Source: Echinometra lucunter
Taxonomy: Eukaryota; Echinodermata; Echinoidea; Camarodonta; Echinometridae
Length of the DNA: 64,000 nucleotides
NCBI GenBank assembly: GCA_029962745.1
Contig: CM057171.1
Span: 2,496,374-2,560,373 of the forward strand
Reading direction: 5' to 3'
The notes under the pieces are model-generated. The model was given only the letters and a program-made list of their open reading frames with translations. It was not told the origin of the DNA and made no database searches. Both the position numbers and the translations under genes were made by a program. Shown piece by piece: positions 22,715-34,080 of this stretch. Numbering within the stretch: the stretch's first letter is position 1; every line of letters begins with the position of its first letter.

Positions 22715-23814
22715 AGGGGCGCCCCCTCACCATCCCCCCCCCCCCACTCACACATCTAGATTATAATTTTTAGATTCTTAAGGATTTCGCACAAACGTAA
22801 GAAGGAGTAGTCATATAAAACTGCAAGAAATTTGAAAGAAAAAAAATAATAAACTGGAAAAAAGACATAACAGAATCCTAAAAATTAGTAAAAAAAATTT
22901 ATCTCCTCACTTAAAAACAATCATAATCATTTCCATTTTGCCCTAAAGTCATATACAGTACAGTGCACAAGCAACCCGACCTTTTTAGAATAATGTATAG
23001 CAACTAAGCAACAACAGCAGCAAGAAGAACAACAGCAATATTAAACAACAGAAGGTTTGGATAACAGGGGCAAAATTAACCATACCATACAAAGATATTT
23101 TTTTTTTCTGCAGCTGCAATTTATAATCTTTATGCTCCTTATGTAATTATAATATGATTTATAAGAATTAAGAATAGATGAATAGGCCTATGTAAGGAGT
23201 ATCATGATATAAAAATATACTTAAGTGGTTAGAATGAATGTGAATTCAAAAGCTTGTCATTTACCTAAGCTATTGCAAGATATGCTTATGGCCGACGAAC
23301 TACACGACGCCCTCGCTCTCGTTGAACACTGCTGGTGATATCCAAACGGCGAAGAAGATCTGTTTGAAAATGTGTCACCTCGTTCGCGAAGCAAGAATAT
23401 AATATCTCATTCTAATCATACCCGCCTATCACAGAAACCTTTTCCCCCTTTTACATACATGCGCGTTAGCTTTACTGTTGCAGAAAAGAAACAAATCGAT
23501 GAGAGCCGCCCATTTTTACTGATTAGTGCATCATTGACCAATCAATGGCGAGTTCACTTGTTTTTTCCTTTCCTTTTCCTTTCTTTTGCAAAACGAACGG
23601 ATGTGTGGTGGTAAAAGAGTATGCGGTTCCATTTTGTCAATGAAAATGATCTTATCATGCTAATATTTGGGAATATTTTTTGTTTTGTCATGTTTGTGTG
23701 TGAGGTCGGTGTGTACTTCAAGGACGGTTTACGCATTGATTTTTTTTTTTTTAATTTCTCTCTCATCCTCATTATTAAAATAGAAACACGTCATGTTTTC
23801 GAGAGGCATATAGG
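22715..23814. other. no confident gene
   Basis: Poly-C at 22735-22745, then AT-rich DNA. On the minus strand around 23360-23255 there is an acceptor-like TTCAAACAG followed by a short open stretch, but without a partner exon I do not call a gene. Confidence 0.45.
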
Positions 23815-24035
23815 GTAGCCTTTGGGCAAGGCCTCTTGCGCTGCTTGTCTGCCAAGCAGGGTTTGAGAAATAGACTAAACAATGTGCATTTATGGCAGTG
23901 ATCAGTGGAGCGAGACGCCACGGATCACAGTTGTTGTGCGATTGGTCTATGTATTCAGGCGCGTTTAGGGAAATAACAGCACCAAGTGCCTTGGCTAAAG
24001 GCTACATATAGGGAAGAACAGTAGACCAAAGCTAA

Positions 24036-24047
24036 AGAGAGATAGAG

Positions 24048-24089
<42 letters not shown>
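24036..24089. repeat. GA microsatellite
   Basis: GAGA/GAAAGA run. Neighbouring bases 23863-24463 show no gene, only short poly-G and poly-C runs. Confidence 0.9.
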
Positions 24090-24463
24090 GCTGAAAGAAA
24101 GTGAATAATTGTGACAAACTAAACATATCGTTAAAAAAATGAGCGTGTAAAAATTTATAAGGGACCATGGCCGTACGCAGCGGGTGGGGGGGGGGGGGGA
24201 TTTGAAAACTTACATTTTTTTTCACAAATTTTCACAAAATCCACGAGAAGTGTGCACCAAATCTTCAATTTCAATTTTAAGAATGCAAAAGAGTCCTCGT
24301 GACCAGCTCGGTAGCTTCGCTCCCTTCATGCCCTTGCTTTTGAGCCTCTTCGAAAATTTTTATACGTCTTGCCCCCCCCCCCCCAGGAAAAAATTTCTCC
24401 CTACGGCCCTGTAAGGGTCGTGCTATCAACAACTTCATATCCCCGAGACACTCATGGCATAAT

Positions 24464-24613
24464 GGGCCCCGATTCATAAAACTTATTATGAATACCAAGT
24501 TGCAGTAAATGTTATAAGCTACTGAAATCCTTGCATCTGACTGGCTGAGAGCAAATTTGTCATAGAAATGTGGCAGTTGTTATACTGATAACGGTTTTAT
24601 GAAACGGGGGCCC
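24464..24613. mobile_element. MITE family M1 (copy 2)
   Basis: GGGCCCCGATTCATAAAACT at the left, inverted at the right as GGTTTTATGAAACGGGGGCCC. The body TTATAAGCTACTGAAATCCT and GGCTGAGAGCAAATTTGTCA match the other M1 copies. Confidence 0.85.
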
Positions 24614-25084
24614 AGGTGTTGAAATGTCTGTGGTGCCCTGCTACTGTCTTTCTCTCGTTTTCTGTTCGCTATGTATATCACCATAATAATAATGAAAATT
24701 AAAAAAGGATATGAAAGAATACAGCAGTGACCACAATGAAGAATTTGTGTGAAAGAAATGAGACTGTATAGCTTGTAGACTGTAGCTCTCAATATCCTTT
24801 TATCTTCGCAAGCTTCCGGCCGGACGGACCTTCATCAGGCCTATGCAGGCGGAAACAAAGAAACAAACATAAACATGGTAACGAAGGCTCTATAACTGAA
24901 TGTAAAATAAGTGAGCATGAAAACAGTTGTGTATGTGTAATGAATGTACAACTAAATGAAAACGAAAACAGTTTAATAACTTGTGTCGAATATAATAAAG
25001 AAAATGATAACGCAAAGGGAAAGAACAGCGAGACTGTATCATACACTAGTGAGGTAAAAAATACATGCAAGAAGTGGTGTTATT
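24614..25084. other. no gene seen
   Basis: A 93-aa minus-strand frame (25070-24789) is hydrophobic and Ser-rich but has no motif, and it lies between repeats. Treated as non-coding. Confidence 0.5.
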
Positions 25085-26060
25085 CTGTATTCTATAGTAC
25101 TGCAATTTAACATTTTAATGAATCATCATGTACTTCATATAATTCATATAATTAATGAAATTTAACATTACATTTCATTCATCATGATATACTTCATATA
25201 ATTCACATAATACGTTTTAATATAACATTTATTCATCATGGTATACTTCATATAATTCACATAATTAAATTTAAGATTACATTTTATTAATAATGATATG
25301 CTTCATATAATTCACTTAATGAAATTTCACATTACATTTTATTCATCGTAATATACTTCATATCATTCACATAATACATTTTAACATAACATTTCATTAT
25401 AATATCCTGATGACTACTGAATTCTCTGCTCCCCATAAGTTTAATGCAGGGGTAACTCGGTTCCAGTAGTCAATGGGGTATACCTTGTATAATTCACATG
25501 ATAAATTTTAATACCACGTGTTATTTCATCTTAATTTAATTCACATAATACTAAAAAGACATTTTAAAATAATTCACATAATAGAGTTTAACATAACATT
25601 TCATTTCATCATAACCTACTTCATAATGATTCAAATAATTGGTAAAATGTAACTTTATCTTATGATAATTTAAATTCATCCAATTCATAATATGGTGACA
25701 ACCCATGGCACTTCACAGAAGGCCCGCGAGGCCGAAAATAGCAAATTGTAATCTATCATGTACACCGCTCTGACCAATTCCTGTGCCAGAAGGAAGTTTA
25801 ACAAGTATTATAGGGCAGCGGAAAGTTTTCCAATGAAGGTGTGTGACATCCGGAAACGAGGACTAAACATGCTAAAGGAGATATAATTATTTTATATACT
25901 GATAGCGATACGATACGAGAAAAGTCGGCCTCGCGGGCCTTCGGTCAAGTGGGCGGACCCCATTCATATAATTCACAATCACACCATTATATAACATAAT
26001 TACTGAAATTTGCATAATGATCTGAAATATCATGACATAATAATAATAATACAATCCTTC
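25085..26060. repeat. degenerate AT-rich satellite, about 60-70 bp unit
   Basis: Repeated phrases of the type CTTCATATAATTCACATAAT, TTTAACATAACATTTCATT and CATCATGATATA recur about every 60-70 bases from 25085 to 25680 and again at 25960-26060, with heavy divergence. The array is interrupted by the element at 25721-25947. Confidence 0.8.
25721..25947. mobile_element. MITE with AAGGCCCGCGAGGCCGA ends, nested in the AT satellite
   Basis: The left end AAGGCCCGCGAGGCCGA is matched by the right TCGGCCTCGCGGGCCTT. About 227 bp, GC-rich ends in an AT-rich array, no coding frame. Confidence 0.8.
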
Positions 26061-26076
26061 ACATAATACATGATCA

Positions 26077-26245
26077 GGGGGTGTTTCAAAAAGCTGTTCG
26101 TAAAGTTACGCATGAGAGAGAGTGATAGAGAAAGGGGAGAGGAGAAGAGAGAGAAGGGGGGGGGGGGGGCCGGGGGAGACTTTGGGCATCCCATTTGGTA
26201 TATTTAAGTCATGTGTAACTTTACGAACAGCTTTATGACCCCTCC
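26077..26245. mobile_element. MITE family M2 (copy 1), followed by poly-C
   Basis: GTTTCAAAAAGCTGTTCGTA and AAGTTACGCATGA at the left are inverted at the right as TCATGTGTAACTTTACGAAC and AGCTTTATGACCCC. A second copy sits at 48695-48956. A run of more than 30 C follows (to about 26275). Confidence 0.82.
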
Positions 26246-26275
26246 CCTCCCCCCCCCCCCCCCCCCCCCCCCCCC

Positions 26276-27779
26276 CGGGGTAGAACTAGTACCAGCATAA
26301 ACATGGCTTCTAACTCGTCGCTGTTATTGCTGTTCTTTTATTTGTTTTGTTCTGTGTTGTTTTTCATTATGTTTCCCATAAGGAAGGTGATGCAGCACTT
26401 GGCAAACCAGTAAGTGACCTTTTTTCCCAATCATTTCCTTTATACTGAAAAGCAATGGTTTTAATGTGAACAAAGTAAAATTTTTACAGTAGGAAATCAC
26501 TCACGAATTATCTTCTGCTTTCGACATGGAAATGAGATTGCTTATGGGAATAATTATCACTAATGTTGAGAGTTAGAGAAAAAGAAGAAAAAGAAGCGAA
26601 TGACAGTATCGTGACTGAAATAGCATAAATACAGGCCGCTTTGTCTTTTCTCCGCCGGGTGGATACATACCTTCTTTTTTTCTTATTGTATTAGATATTG
26701 TTCTTGAAATTATTTGTTTTCATTAGTTTTTAATTTGTAAATGATTTAATTTTAACTGATTAATTTTGTAGACTGGGGACCATACTGAAGTAAGCTCTCG
26801 AGTTTTCGCGAGTTGTCCTGATCAGTTCAGTGTACAATTGTTATTTTTTGTTTACTTTGATTGCTTTATTCATCATGTTCATTGTATGTTCGAGTCTTGG
26901 CAAATAAAATCAGTTATTGTTGGTGAAAACTGTTTATGTTCAAGGGCATTACAACGTAATTCACAACCACAGACAAGGCAAATGGAAGCGATGCGGAACC
27001 ACGCAAATTCACGCAAACAACACTTATAATTATGAGGTCTGTTGCTCTTTACAGAGGTTCAGTTACAATCATGAGGATATTATAAGTACATTGCTCCCAG
27101 TCTTTGAAAAAAAATATAAATCAAAAAAAAAAAAAAAATCGGAGAATTGATTGCGTCACATTCTCTCTGCAATGTGTAGAATCACATATCAGTTAATGCA
27201 TTTTTAAAACGCAATTGCATTTTATCACGGCTATCGTGCCAGGGTATAGACGAGGCACGTATGATTCTGGTTAATTGGCTGCTGAAGGGAAGAATGTAGT
27301 GCAGTGTAAATGTTAATAAACCTGCAATCTAAATAGAAAGCCTAATGGTGGATTTCCGCTAACATTTTGAATACAGAAGTGAGTGGGGAAGGGGCGGGTG
27401 GGGGGCGGAGCGGGTGTCTGACCAAATTTGACAATAAGTGGACTGAAACGCAAAATGGATTTTCATTTCATTTCATTTCGTTTATTTTCCATTTCCAACA
27501 ATATAAACAAAATACAAAGTATGCATCGTACAAGATAAAAAATGAAACTTAACAGTGGATTCGTGAATATAAATAGCTCCCGTGTACAAGAGCCTGCAAA
27601 AAAGTTGGTAATGGAGGGGACTGCTGAAAAGCCGAGCTTGTAGACTGCAGCACCCTAAAACTATTGCCCCTTTTCATAACTGGCATTTCAGATGTTTTCT
27701 TTATAGGTTTACTGGTTGGGAGCAGTAATTGTGCGAAATTTTTCCAAAGTAAACTCAAAAGAAAGAAAGGGGGAAAAGC
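26276..27779. other. no gene seen
   Basis: AT-rich DNA with a poly-A run (27124-27138) and a G-rich patch (27384-27410). Frames of 60-77 aa show no motif. Confidence 0.5.
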
Positions 27780-28036
27780 ATGAACGGGAGGCATCGCTAA
27801 GCCGGTGGGGCGATGGGGGGTGGTCCCCCCCCCCCCTGCCACAAAAAAAAAAGAAAAAGAAAGAAAGAAGAAGAAAAAAAGGCGTGAGCAAGAAAAGAAA
27901 AAGGCAAGAGAACGTAAGAAGAGCGGGAGTAGGCAAGGAACAACGACAAAGAAACGTCGGAGCTTCCTGCACCCTCTGCCCTAAGGAGCGCGCGAAGTAA
28001 GTCTGCTCTATGAAATCCTAGCTACGCCACTGAGCA
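27780..28036 (-). repeat. copy of the TAGCTAGGATTTC interspersed repeat
   Basis: On the minus strand it ends with the phrases found in gene 3 intron 4 (61271 and 61519): GTGGCGTAGCTAGGATTTCA, GAAGCTCCGACGTTTCTTTG, and GCTCTTCTTACGTTCTC. The long Lys-rich and Phe-rich frames here are repeat by-products. Confidence 0.7.
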
Positions 28037-28040
28037 CCAA

Positions 28041-28178
28041 GGGAGTGTTTCATGAAGAGTTGGGGCAGTGATTTTCACTGACAACTGTTATAAGCTACTG
28101 AAAATCCTTGCATATGCTTGTCTGAGAGCAAATTAGTCAATGAAAATCACCGACAAGACTATTCATGAAACGCTCCCC
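28041..28178. mobile_element. MITE family M1 (copy 3, diverged ends)
   Basis: GGGAGTGTTTCATGAA at the left and TTCATGAAACGCTCCC at the right. The body shares TTATAAGCTACTGAAAATCC and CTGAGAGCAAATT with M1. The ends have changed from GGGCCCCG to GGGAGTG. Confidence 0.75.
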
Positions 28179-28496
28179 CGGTCTCACCGGGTGTTGCTGA
28201 GTCACAGTGGGTGATGCAAATGAAGTGAATTTGTTTTACTTTTTTTTCATAATCCAATATAGAATAAATTTGTAGTATACATGCATTAAAGATAACTGTT
28301 GCTGGTCTAGCGCCATGAGCGTTCTTGAACGGTGTGTGCGCTTTATAGGTTTTCATTATCATTATTAGTAATGGTTGTACAAGGAACGTTTTGGGGTTTT
28401 GAAAATATAAAGAACCCTTCATTGAACCCCTTTGCTGGGGGGTACTAAATAAGGGACAAAAAGGGTTTTAACTGACGTATTTTTTAAAGAGTAAAT

Positions 28497-28533
28497 AATA
28501 ATTATAATAATAATGATAATAGTGATAATAATG

Positions 28534-28621
<88 letters not shown>

Positions 28622-28820
28622 TAATAATGATAATAATGATAATAATAATGATGATAATAATAATGATGATAATAATAATAATGATGATAATAATAATAAT
28701 AATGATAATAATGATAATAATAATGATTATAATAATAATGATGATAATAATAATGATAATAATGATGATAATAATAATGATGATAATAATAATAATGATG
28801 ATAATAATAATAATAATAAT
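28497..28820. repeat. ATA/ATG trinucleotide tract, about 320 bp
   Basis: Near-pure AAT/ATG repeat. The poly-Ile/Met and poly-Tyr/His frames on the two strands are artefacts of it. Confidence 0.97.
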
Positions 28821-29544
28821 TCAGAGTGTGTGTTTTTTTAAACCGTCCAATTAAAAAAGAGAAGTTGAAGAAAGAAACCCTGATATGGATCACGTAGCAA
28901 ACGCTATTTCATTCAAAGTCAGAAAAGAGGGGGAAATGATAAGAGGTGAGAAGACACGAGCCCCTAAAACGGGTGAGTCCCAGGGGCCTGGGATGTTCCG
29001 GCTGATGGGCCCCCTATTCCAAACTGCTTTCGGCGCTCGTGATCATTGTGCATTGCTGTACGGTGGCAAGCGCCCAAGCGTGATCGGTTTTCCACAACCA
29101 CTCTACACACGTTTTATCAATCACTGTGGTCAAAAGCACTGCAAATTGTGCACTTTTTTTTTTCTTCTTCGAGATTTTCGCGCTTTTTCTCGAAAACCTT
29201 ATAAACAAGTTGGTTCAATGAGCCACAATATTATTGGGCTGCACCTCCCCCTCCCCCTCCCCCCACAATAGCAGAGGTCCATCTAGTGACAAGCAATAAA
29301 GAAATGTCCTCAAGGAAAATGTATGATTTTATTTGATTTTCAAACATTAACGAGATCGGTAAACTATTAGCCTACATCTTCGAAATGAAGAGTAACAAAA
29401 TAAAAAGGGTCCGATAAACTTCAAGTAAATGCAATGCAGTGACAATGTTGTAGAGATACAAAAGTGAAAAAAAGGGGGAAAGATAAACCCTCATGGTCGT
29501 GAAAATGGGGGGGTGACGGGGGCTGTGGGGCTGTGCAGCCGCAG
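28821..29544. other. no gene seen
   Basis: A 128-aa plus-strand frame (28885-29271) has no motif and no splice support. No repeat shared with the rest of the window. Confidence 0.5.
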
Positions 29545-29666
29545 TAGACCGAAAACTCTGTCTCTAGTTTCGTCGTTAGCCTCTTATTTTGGTAGGGTCG
29601 GATAGAGAGCAGACCCTATGAAAATAGGAGGCTAACGACGAACCTAGGGACAGAATTTTCGGTCTA
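29545..29666. mobile_element. palindromic MITE family M3
   Basis: TAGACCGAAAACTCTGTCTC then CGTCGTTAGCCTCTTATTTT at the left; the inverted TAGGAGGCTAACGACGAACC then TTTTCGGTCTA at the right. Almost the whole 122 bp folds back. Confidence 0.82.
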
Positions 29667-30238
29667 CAGCCGCAGCAGCCCTCAGCCGGCCTCCTAGCTA
29701 CCCCCCCCCCCCAAAAAAACAAACAAACAAACAAACAAAAAACGAACAGTACGCTATTAAACAAAAAGGAGATAAGAATTAACCTTTTAAAAGTCGATTG
29801 TTATTACTATTTAGGGACAACTCCATGAAAATAGATTAAGAAATTTAAATCAGCTTGATTTCCATTCGATTTTTCGAGTTCATGACATGGCTAAGTTGTT
29901 CATGGCTAAGCCTGGTAACTAGGCTAGTGTAAAGCGCGTTGGCGTTCGCGAACTAATAAACAAGAAGTAAACATCTTCTTCATCGCTTCGCTGTACGGAT
30001 TATCAGGCTCAGTGTTTCGGTAAGAAAACAGTAAAAATTTCGTTTGAAGAATTATGCCGATTAATATCAGACAACAAAAAAGTAGCGCACAATAAATATG
30101 AGAATTCCATGAGCATGAAAATACATGTATTCGTCAGATATTTGCAGAAACAATGCAAGTTTTTAAAAAGGTTAATCCCATATGCTGGATTATGTGTTTG
30201 TGTAGATCCTACATGTATGTTATCAATAATTCGCCTAG

Positions 30239-30320
30239 ACCGAATTGTTCTGTCTCTAACAGTCGTCGTTAGCCTCGTATTTTGGTAGGGTCGGCACTCC
30301 TCCTTTTTAGAGACAGAAGC
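30239..30320. mobile_element. partial M3 copy
   Basis: AGACCGAATTGTTCTGTCTC and GTCGTTAGCCTCGTATTTTG match the left arm of the element at 29545. The right arm is reduced to AGAGACAGAA. Confidence 0.65.
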
Positions 30321-30462
30321 GCCCCAGTGCGTTGTGCATGCAATCTCATTGTCGTGGGCACGACAATGAAAAACTACCTCAAATCAGCGATTTTCCCCCT
30401 TTATTCATGAATATAAAAATATCATTATACACTACATAGTAGACCTATACTAGTATACAATC

Positions 30463-30914
30463 ACAATGTAGCTTACCGATTTTATGTTTGAATCCTTTTA
30501 ACTCTCCATTTTCAGGTAAATCCAGGGTCCTAACGTTAGGTCCTCTCGGTTGAAAATTTTGCAGCAGCCAACCTCTATCTCTGTTTGCCTCCGCGCTTTT
30601 CGCAGGGAGATCAGCGAATTCGCTACTCGTTACATTTCAACCGGCCGTATTCAAACGATCGACCACGTACGTTTGGCGATATACGTACGAACGATGTTTT
30701 TGTTGTTGTTGTTTCGTATTGGTCGCTCGTTAATACGGTTGAAATGCGAGTCGCAAATTCGCTGATCTCCCTGCGAATAGCGCGAGGCGAACAGAGATAG
30801 AGGTTGGCTGCTGCAAGATTTTCAACCGAGAGGACCTAACGTTAGGACCCTGGATTTACCTGAAAATGGAGAGTTAAAAGGAATCGAACATAAAATCGGT
30901 AAGCTACATTGTAT
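30463..30914. repeat. large palindrome beside the assembly gap
   Basis: Left arm 30463-30670 and right arm 30715-30914 are near-identical inverted copies: CCAGGGTCCTAACGTTAGGT at the left and ACCTAACGTTAGGACCCTGG at the right; CAGCAGCCAACCTCTATCTC against GAGATAGAGGTTGGCTGCTG. The loop is only about 45 bp. The right arm stops 11 bases before the N run. Confidence 0.9.
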
Positions 30915-30925
30915 AGGTTTAGGTC

Positions 30926-31425
30926 NNNNNNNNNNNNNNNNNNNNNNNNNNNNNNNNNNNNNNNNNNNNNNNNNNNNNNNNNNNNNNNNNNNNNNNNNNN
31001 NNNNNNNNNNNNNNNNNNNNNNNNNNNNNNNNNNNNNNNNNNNNNNNNNNNNNNNNNNNNNNNNNNNNNNNNNNNNNNNNNNNNNNNNNNNNNNNNNNNN
31101 NNNNNNNNNNNNNNNNNNNNNNNNNNNNNNNNNNNNNNNNNNNNNNNNNNNNNNNNNNNNNNNNNNNNNNNNNNNNNNNNNNNNNNNNNNNNNNNNNNNN
31201 NNNNNNNNNNNNNNNNNNNNNNNNNNNNNNNNNNNNNNNNNNNNNNNNNNNNNNNNNNNNNNNNNNNNNNNNNNNNNNNNNNNNNNNNNNNNNNNNNNNN
31301 NNNNNNNNNNNNNNNNNNNNNNNNNNNNNNNNNNNNNNNNNNNNNNNNNNNNNNNNNNNNNNNNNNNNNNNNNNNNNNNNNNNNNNNNNNNNNNNNNNNN
31401 NNNNNNNNNNNNNNNNNNNNNNNNN
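30926..31425. other. assembly gap (500 N)
   Basis: Exactly 500 N, a conventional placeholder of unknown true size. The frames drawn across it are meaningless. Confidence 0.99.
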
Positions 31426-32218
31426 AGCACGTAATTTCTCTTCACTTCCACTCTATCTCTCCCCCCTCCTGTTTTCCTCCTTTCCCATTTTATTATTCCT
31501 TCTCACCTGTAAGTTTAGTGTTAACCCATTCAGACAGGAATTATTTAAAGCCTAATTTGATCAGCTTTTATTCTTCAAATTGGCAACACCAACATTCTTA
31601 TTTTATTGCTAGATTTTTCTTATAAAACGTCATGTATCTGAAATGAATATAAATTGACAGAAATTATAATGAGAAGTCAAAAAGTTGCCAATTTGCAGGG
31701 GAAAACGGTGATTTTAAACCTTCTATCACATTGTCAATTTAAGGATTTTAATGCTTATTTTCCTTTAAAAAGTTTTCAGCATCAAACAACGAATATTGAC
31801 GCAACCAAAATGGGCACAGTTTGTGTAGAATTTTTTGCTCTTTCTGCTCATGTATTTGGTATGATTTTTAGGGCTTTGCATCAAAAGATATTAGGCCAAA
31901 CCACAAAATGTGGACCTCTGTCACGAATGGGTTAAATCTTTTAAATGTTATTAAATGTTAAGTTTATTCTGTATCTCATGTATACTTTTGAATGAATTTG
32001 GTCATCCGTTTATCACGCCTTGGCTTTCGGGGCTTCATAACCATTTGCAATATATCTATATCTTACATCTTGTCTTAAATGATTTGTATTTTGATTTCCA
32101 ATGGTTGAATAAAGACGAATTGAATTGCATTCTCTTTCATTCTCCTTTTCTTCATCTTTCTCACTGAACAAGTCTTTTTTTTTCACTTTGTACTATAAAT
32201 ATGGCCAACGTGACGTTA
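31426..32218. other. no gene seen
   Basis: Frames of 70-93 aa without motifs; nothing shared with other parts of the window. Confidence 0.5.
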
Positions 32219-32365
32219 AAAACTACTACTACTACGACTACTACGACTACTACTACTACGACTACGACTACTACTACTACGACTACGACTACTACTGATA
32301 CTACTGCTGCTACGACTACTACTAATATTAATAATGAAAATGATGATAATAATCTTAGTCATAAA

Positions 32366-32409
<44 letters not shown>

Positions 32410-32500
32410 TAATAATAATAATAATAATAACAACAACAACAACAACAATAATAATAATAATAATGATAATTATAGTGATAATGATAATCATAATACAATA
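32219..32500. repeat. ACT/ACG then AAT trinucleotide tract
   Basis: Begins as ACT/ACG repeats and turns into AAT and AAC repeats. The poly-Thr/Asn frame is an artefact. Confidence 0.95.
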
Positions 32501-32545
32501 ATGATAATGATAATTGCTATGCCGGACAATAGGTACAACTATGAA

Positions 32546-32780
32546 GGCGCTGTGCCTCAGTGGTTGCACAGTGGTCTCGTAACCGGGAGTACCCTGGTTC
32601 GAATCCAAGCGGATGCGCTAATGCCCTTTGGTAAGGTATATAAGTCCTCATTACCAAGTCTTTCGGAGGGGACCTACAGCCGTTGGTCCCCTGGTAGCTG
32701 ACTTAAAAGCATAGATATGGTTTCTTAGCAGTCAGGTATAGTCATCAACCATTTAAACCATTTAACAAACTGCCATATCA
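32546..32780 (+). mobile_element. tRNA-derived SINE
   Basis: The head has a Pol III A-box-like GTGCCTCAGTGG and a B-box GGTTCGAATCC spaced as in a tRNA, followed by a non-tRNA body (TTTGGTAAGGTATATAAGTC, GGGGACCTACAGCCG). It sits directly after a microsatellite. The 3' boundary is approximate. Confidence 0.7.
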
Positions 32781-34080
32781 AACCTGCCATGAATGATTTT
32801 GATGTCACACACTTATCAGATTTACATGTATTTATCTTCTTATTGTATTTTTCATATTGTGCATGTCAATCTTTGGAACATTGTTTCTAATGAGTTTTCT
32901 ATGTAAAAAAAAGGAATACCGGACTAAGCTTAGCCGGCTTTCTTTTCACATTACACTTTACCAAAGTGGGCTAAATCACCGTTAGTACGGGACTATTTTA
33001 GCCCTGGAAAAAACAGGGTTAGCCCACTTTTGATGTGGCTGAATGTAAAAAAGGTGGGGTTAAACGCTCAAGTGAGAACAGAAATTGAAAAAAAAGTCCT
33101 GGGTTAAGGATAGTCCCGGGTTAAAGATAGTATGAGGTTAAAAAAAAGTGTAAAAAGGCTAGTAATGTCTAATAACGTCCCTTCCAATAGCCCCTTCCCT
33201 CTAAATTGTCAGACTGTAAGCATCTACCATGATTCGCTCTCTCTTTTCTACACCAAACATTGTTTTGGAGGCTCCACACCGAATCGAAAACTGACCAGTT
33301 GTTTGCTATTCATGTAACATTTTGTAATGTAATGTTCTAATTTAGTCTCTTGTCGATTGGTATAACCTCTTGTCAATATGACTGGGGCACGAATGAAATC
33401 AATATTTCGCAGTGTGCAGAGCGACATGTGAAGGTGGGTGTGTGCGGGTGAGTGTGTGTGTGTGTGTGCGTATGTGTGTGTTGTGCGCTTGCGTGTGTTT
33501 GGACTATTAATATCGACGTATGATATGAATTCTATCCATTCAGATTATTTTCTAAACACGCATTGTGCTGAGACGTCCACCTATGCTTCAGTTTTTGTGT
33601 CAGTATTTCATGAAAGTCTGGCAATTGTTGCGCACGGTTCAAGGAAAAAATTGAGGAAAGCATTTTGGATCAGCTTGCTGAACATCGTTTCCCGAGGTAA
33701 GAATATTACGGGCAAAAAATGGGAGTATTGAGCGTTGATTCGTAGGCAGGACAGGTGAATCATTTTGATATGACAAGTGAAAGGTGTCTCGTCGATACGG
33801 GGAGATGTGGAGGGGAGTCCCAGTGACCTGTGACCAAAAGAAAAAATCAATAAATGAATAAATACCGATAAATGAGTAAATGAATGAATAAATGAAGGCT
33901 TTGGGATTCCTTACGGGTCTAATTGATATCATCGTCAGATTTAGATGCGAAAAAACACATTAAGTTCAAAAGCGGCAACTTTGTCGGCCTACTAAGCATT
34001 GTCTTGAATGTGCTCATAATAAAACGGTACACTTTACTATCTTTTGTCCTGCAAAAACATTTTTCTAAAGTTATTGCAGA
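32781..34080. other. no gene seen; possible decayed repeat and TG tract
   Basis: At 32920-33165 there are repeated TTAGCC, GGGTTAA and AGTCCCGGGTTAA phrases in both orientations, perhaps a decayed MITE. A TG run lies at 33440-33482. No motif in the 97-aa frames. Confidence 0.5.

Larger units (their letters stand above)
21090..23862. mobile_element. composite insert bounded by an inverted repeat of about 45 bp
   Basis: CAGACAAGCAGCGCACGAGG followed by CCTTGCCCAAAGGCTAC (21099-21134) is repeated inverted at 23815-23862 (GTAGCCTTTGGGCAAGGCCT then CTTGCGCTGCTTGTCTG). The left copy abuts LINE B's broken 5' end and also touches the foldback element at 21137. The interval may be one insertion or two insertions of the same repeat in opposite orientation. 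A shorter relative lies near 23986-24005. Confidence 0.6.

Noticed and set aside
22383..22773. Frames of 122-125 aa on both strands with repeated Ala-Pro-Leu and Cys-Lys words
   Set aside because: They are readings of the TGCACC/GGTGCA repeat words in the foldback element.
23255..23365. Possible minus-strand exon after TTCAAACAG
   Set aside because: No partner exon, no similarity to the gene family, short open length.
28468..28893. Frames of 113-141 aa rich in Ile/Met or Tyr/His
   Set aside because: Pure translation of the ATA/ATG trinucleotide tract. The same applies to frames at 32201-32701, 46815-47099, 52532-53104 and 57163-57604.
30822..31625. Two frames of more than 200 aa
   Set aside because: They run through the 500-N gap; nearly all residues are unknown.
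33639..33932. 97-aa frame with repeated Ser-Phe-Ile-Tyr
   Set aside because: Comes from an ATAAATGA-type simple repeat at 33845-33895.
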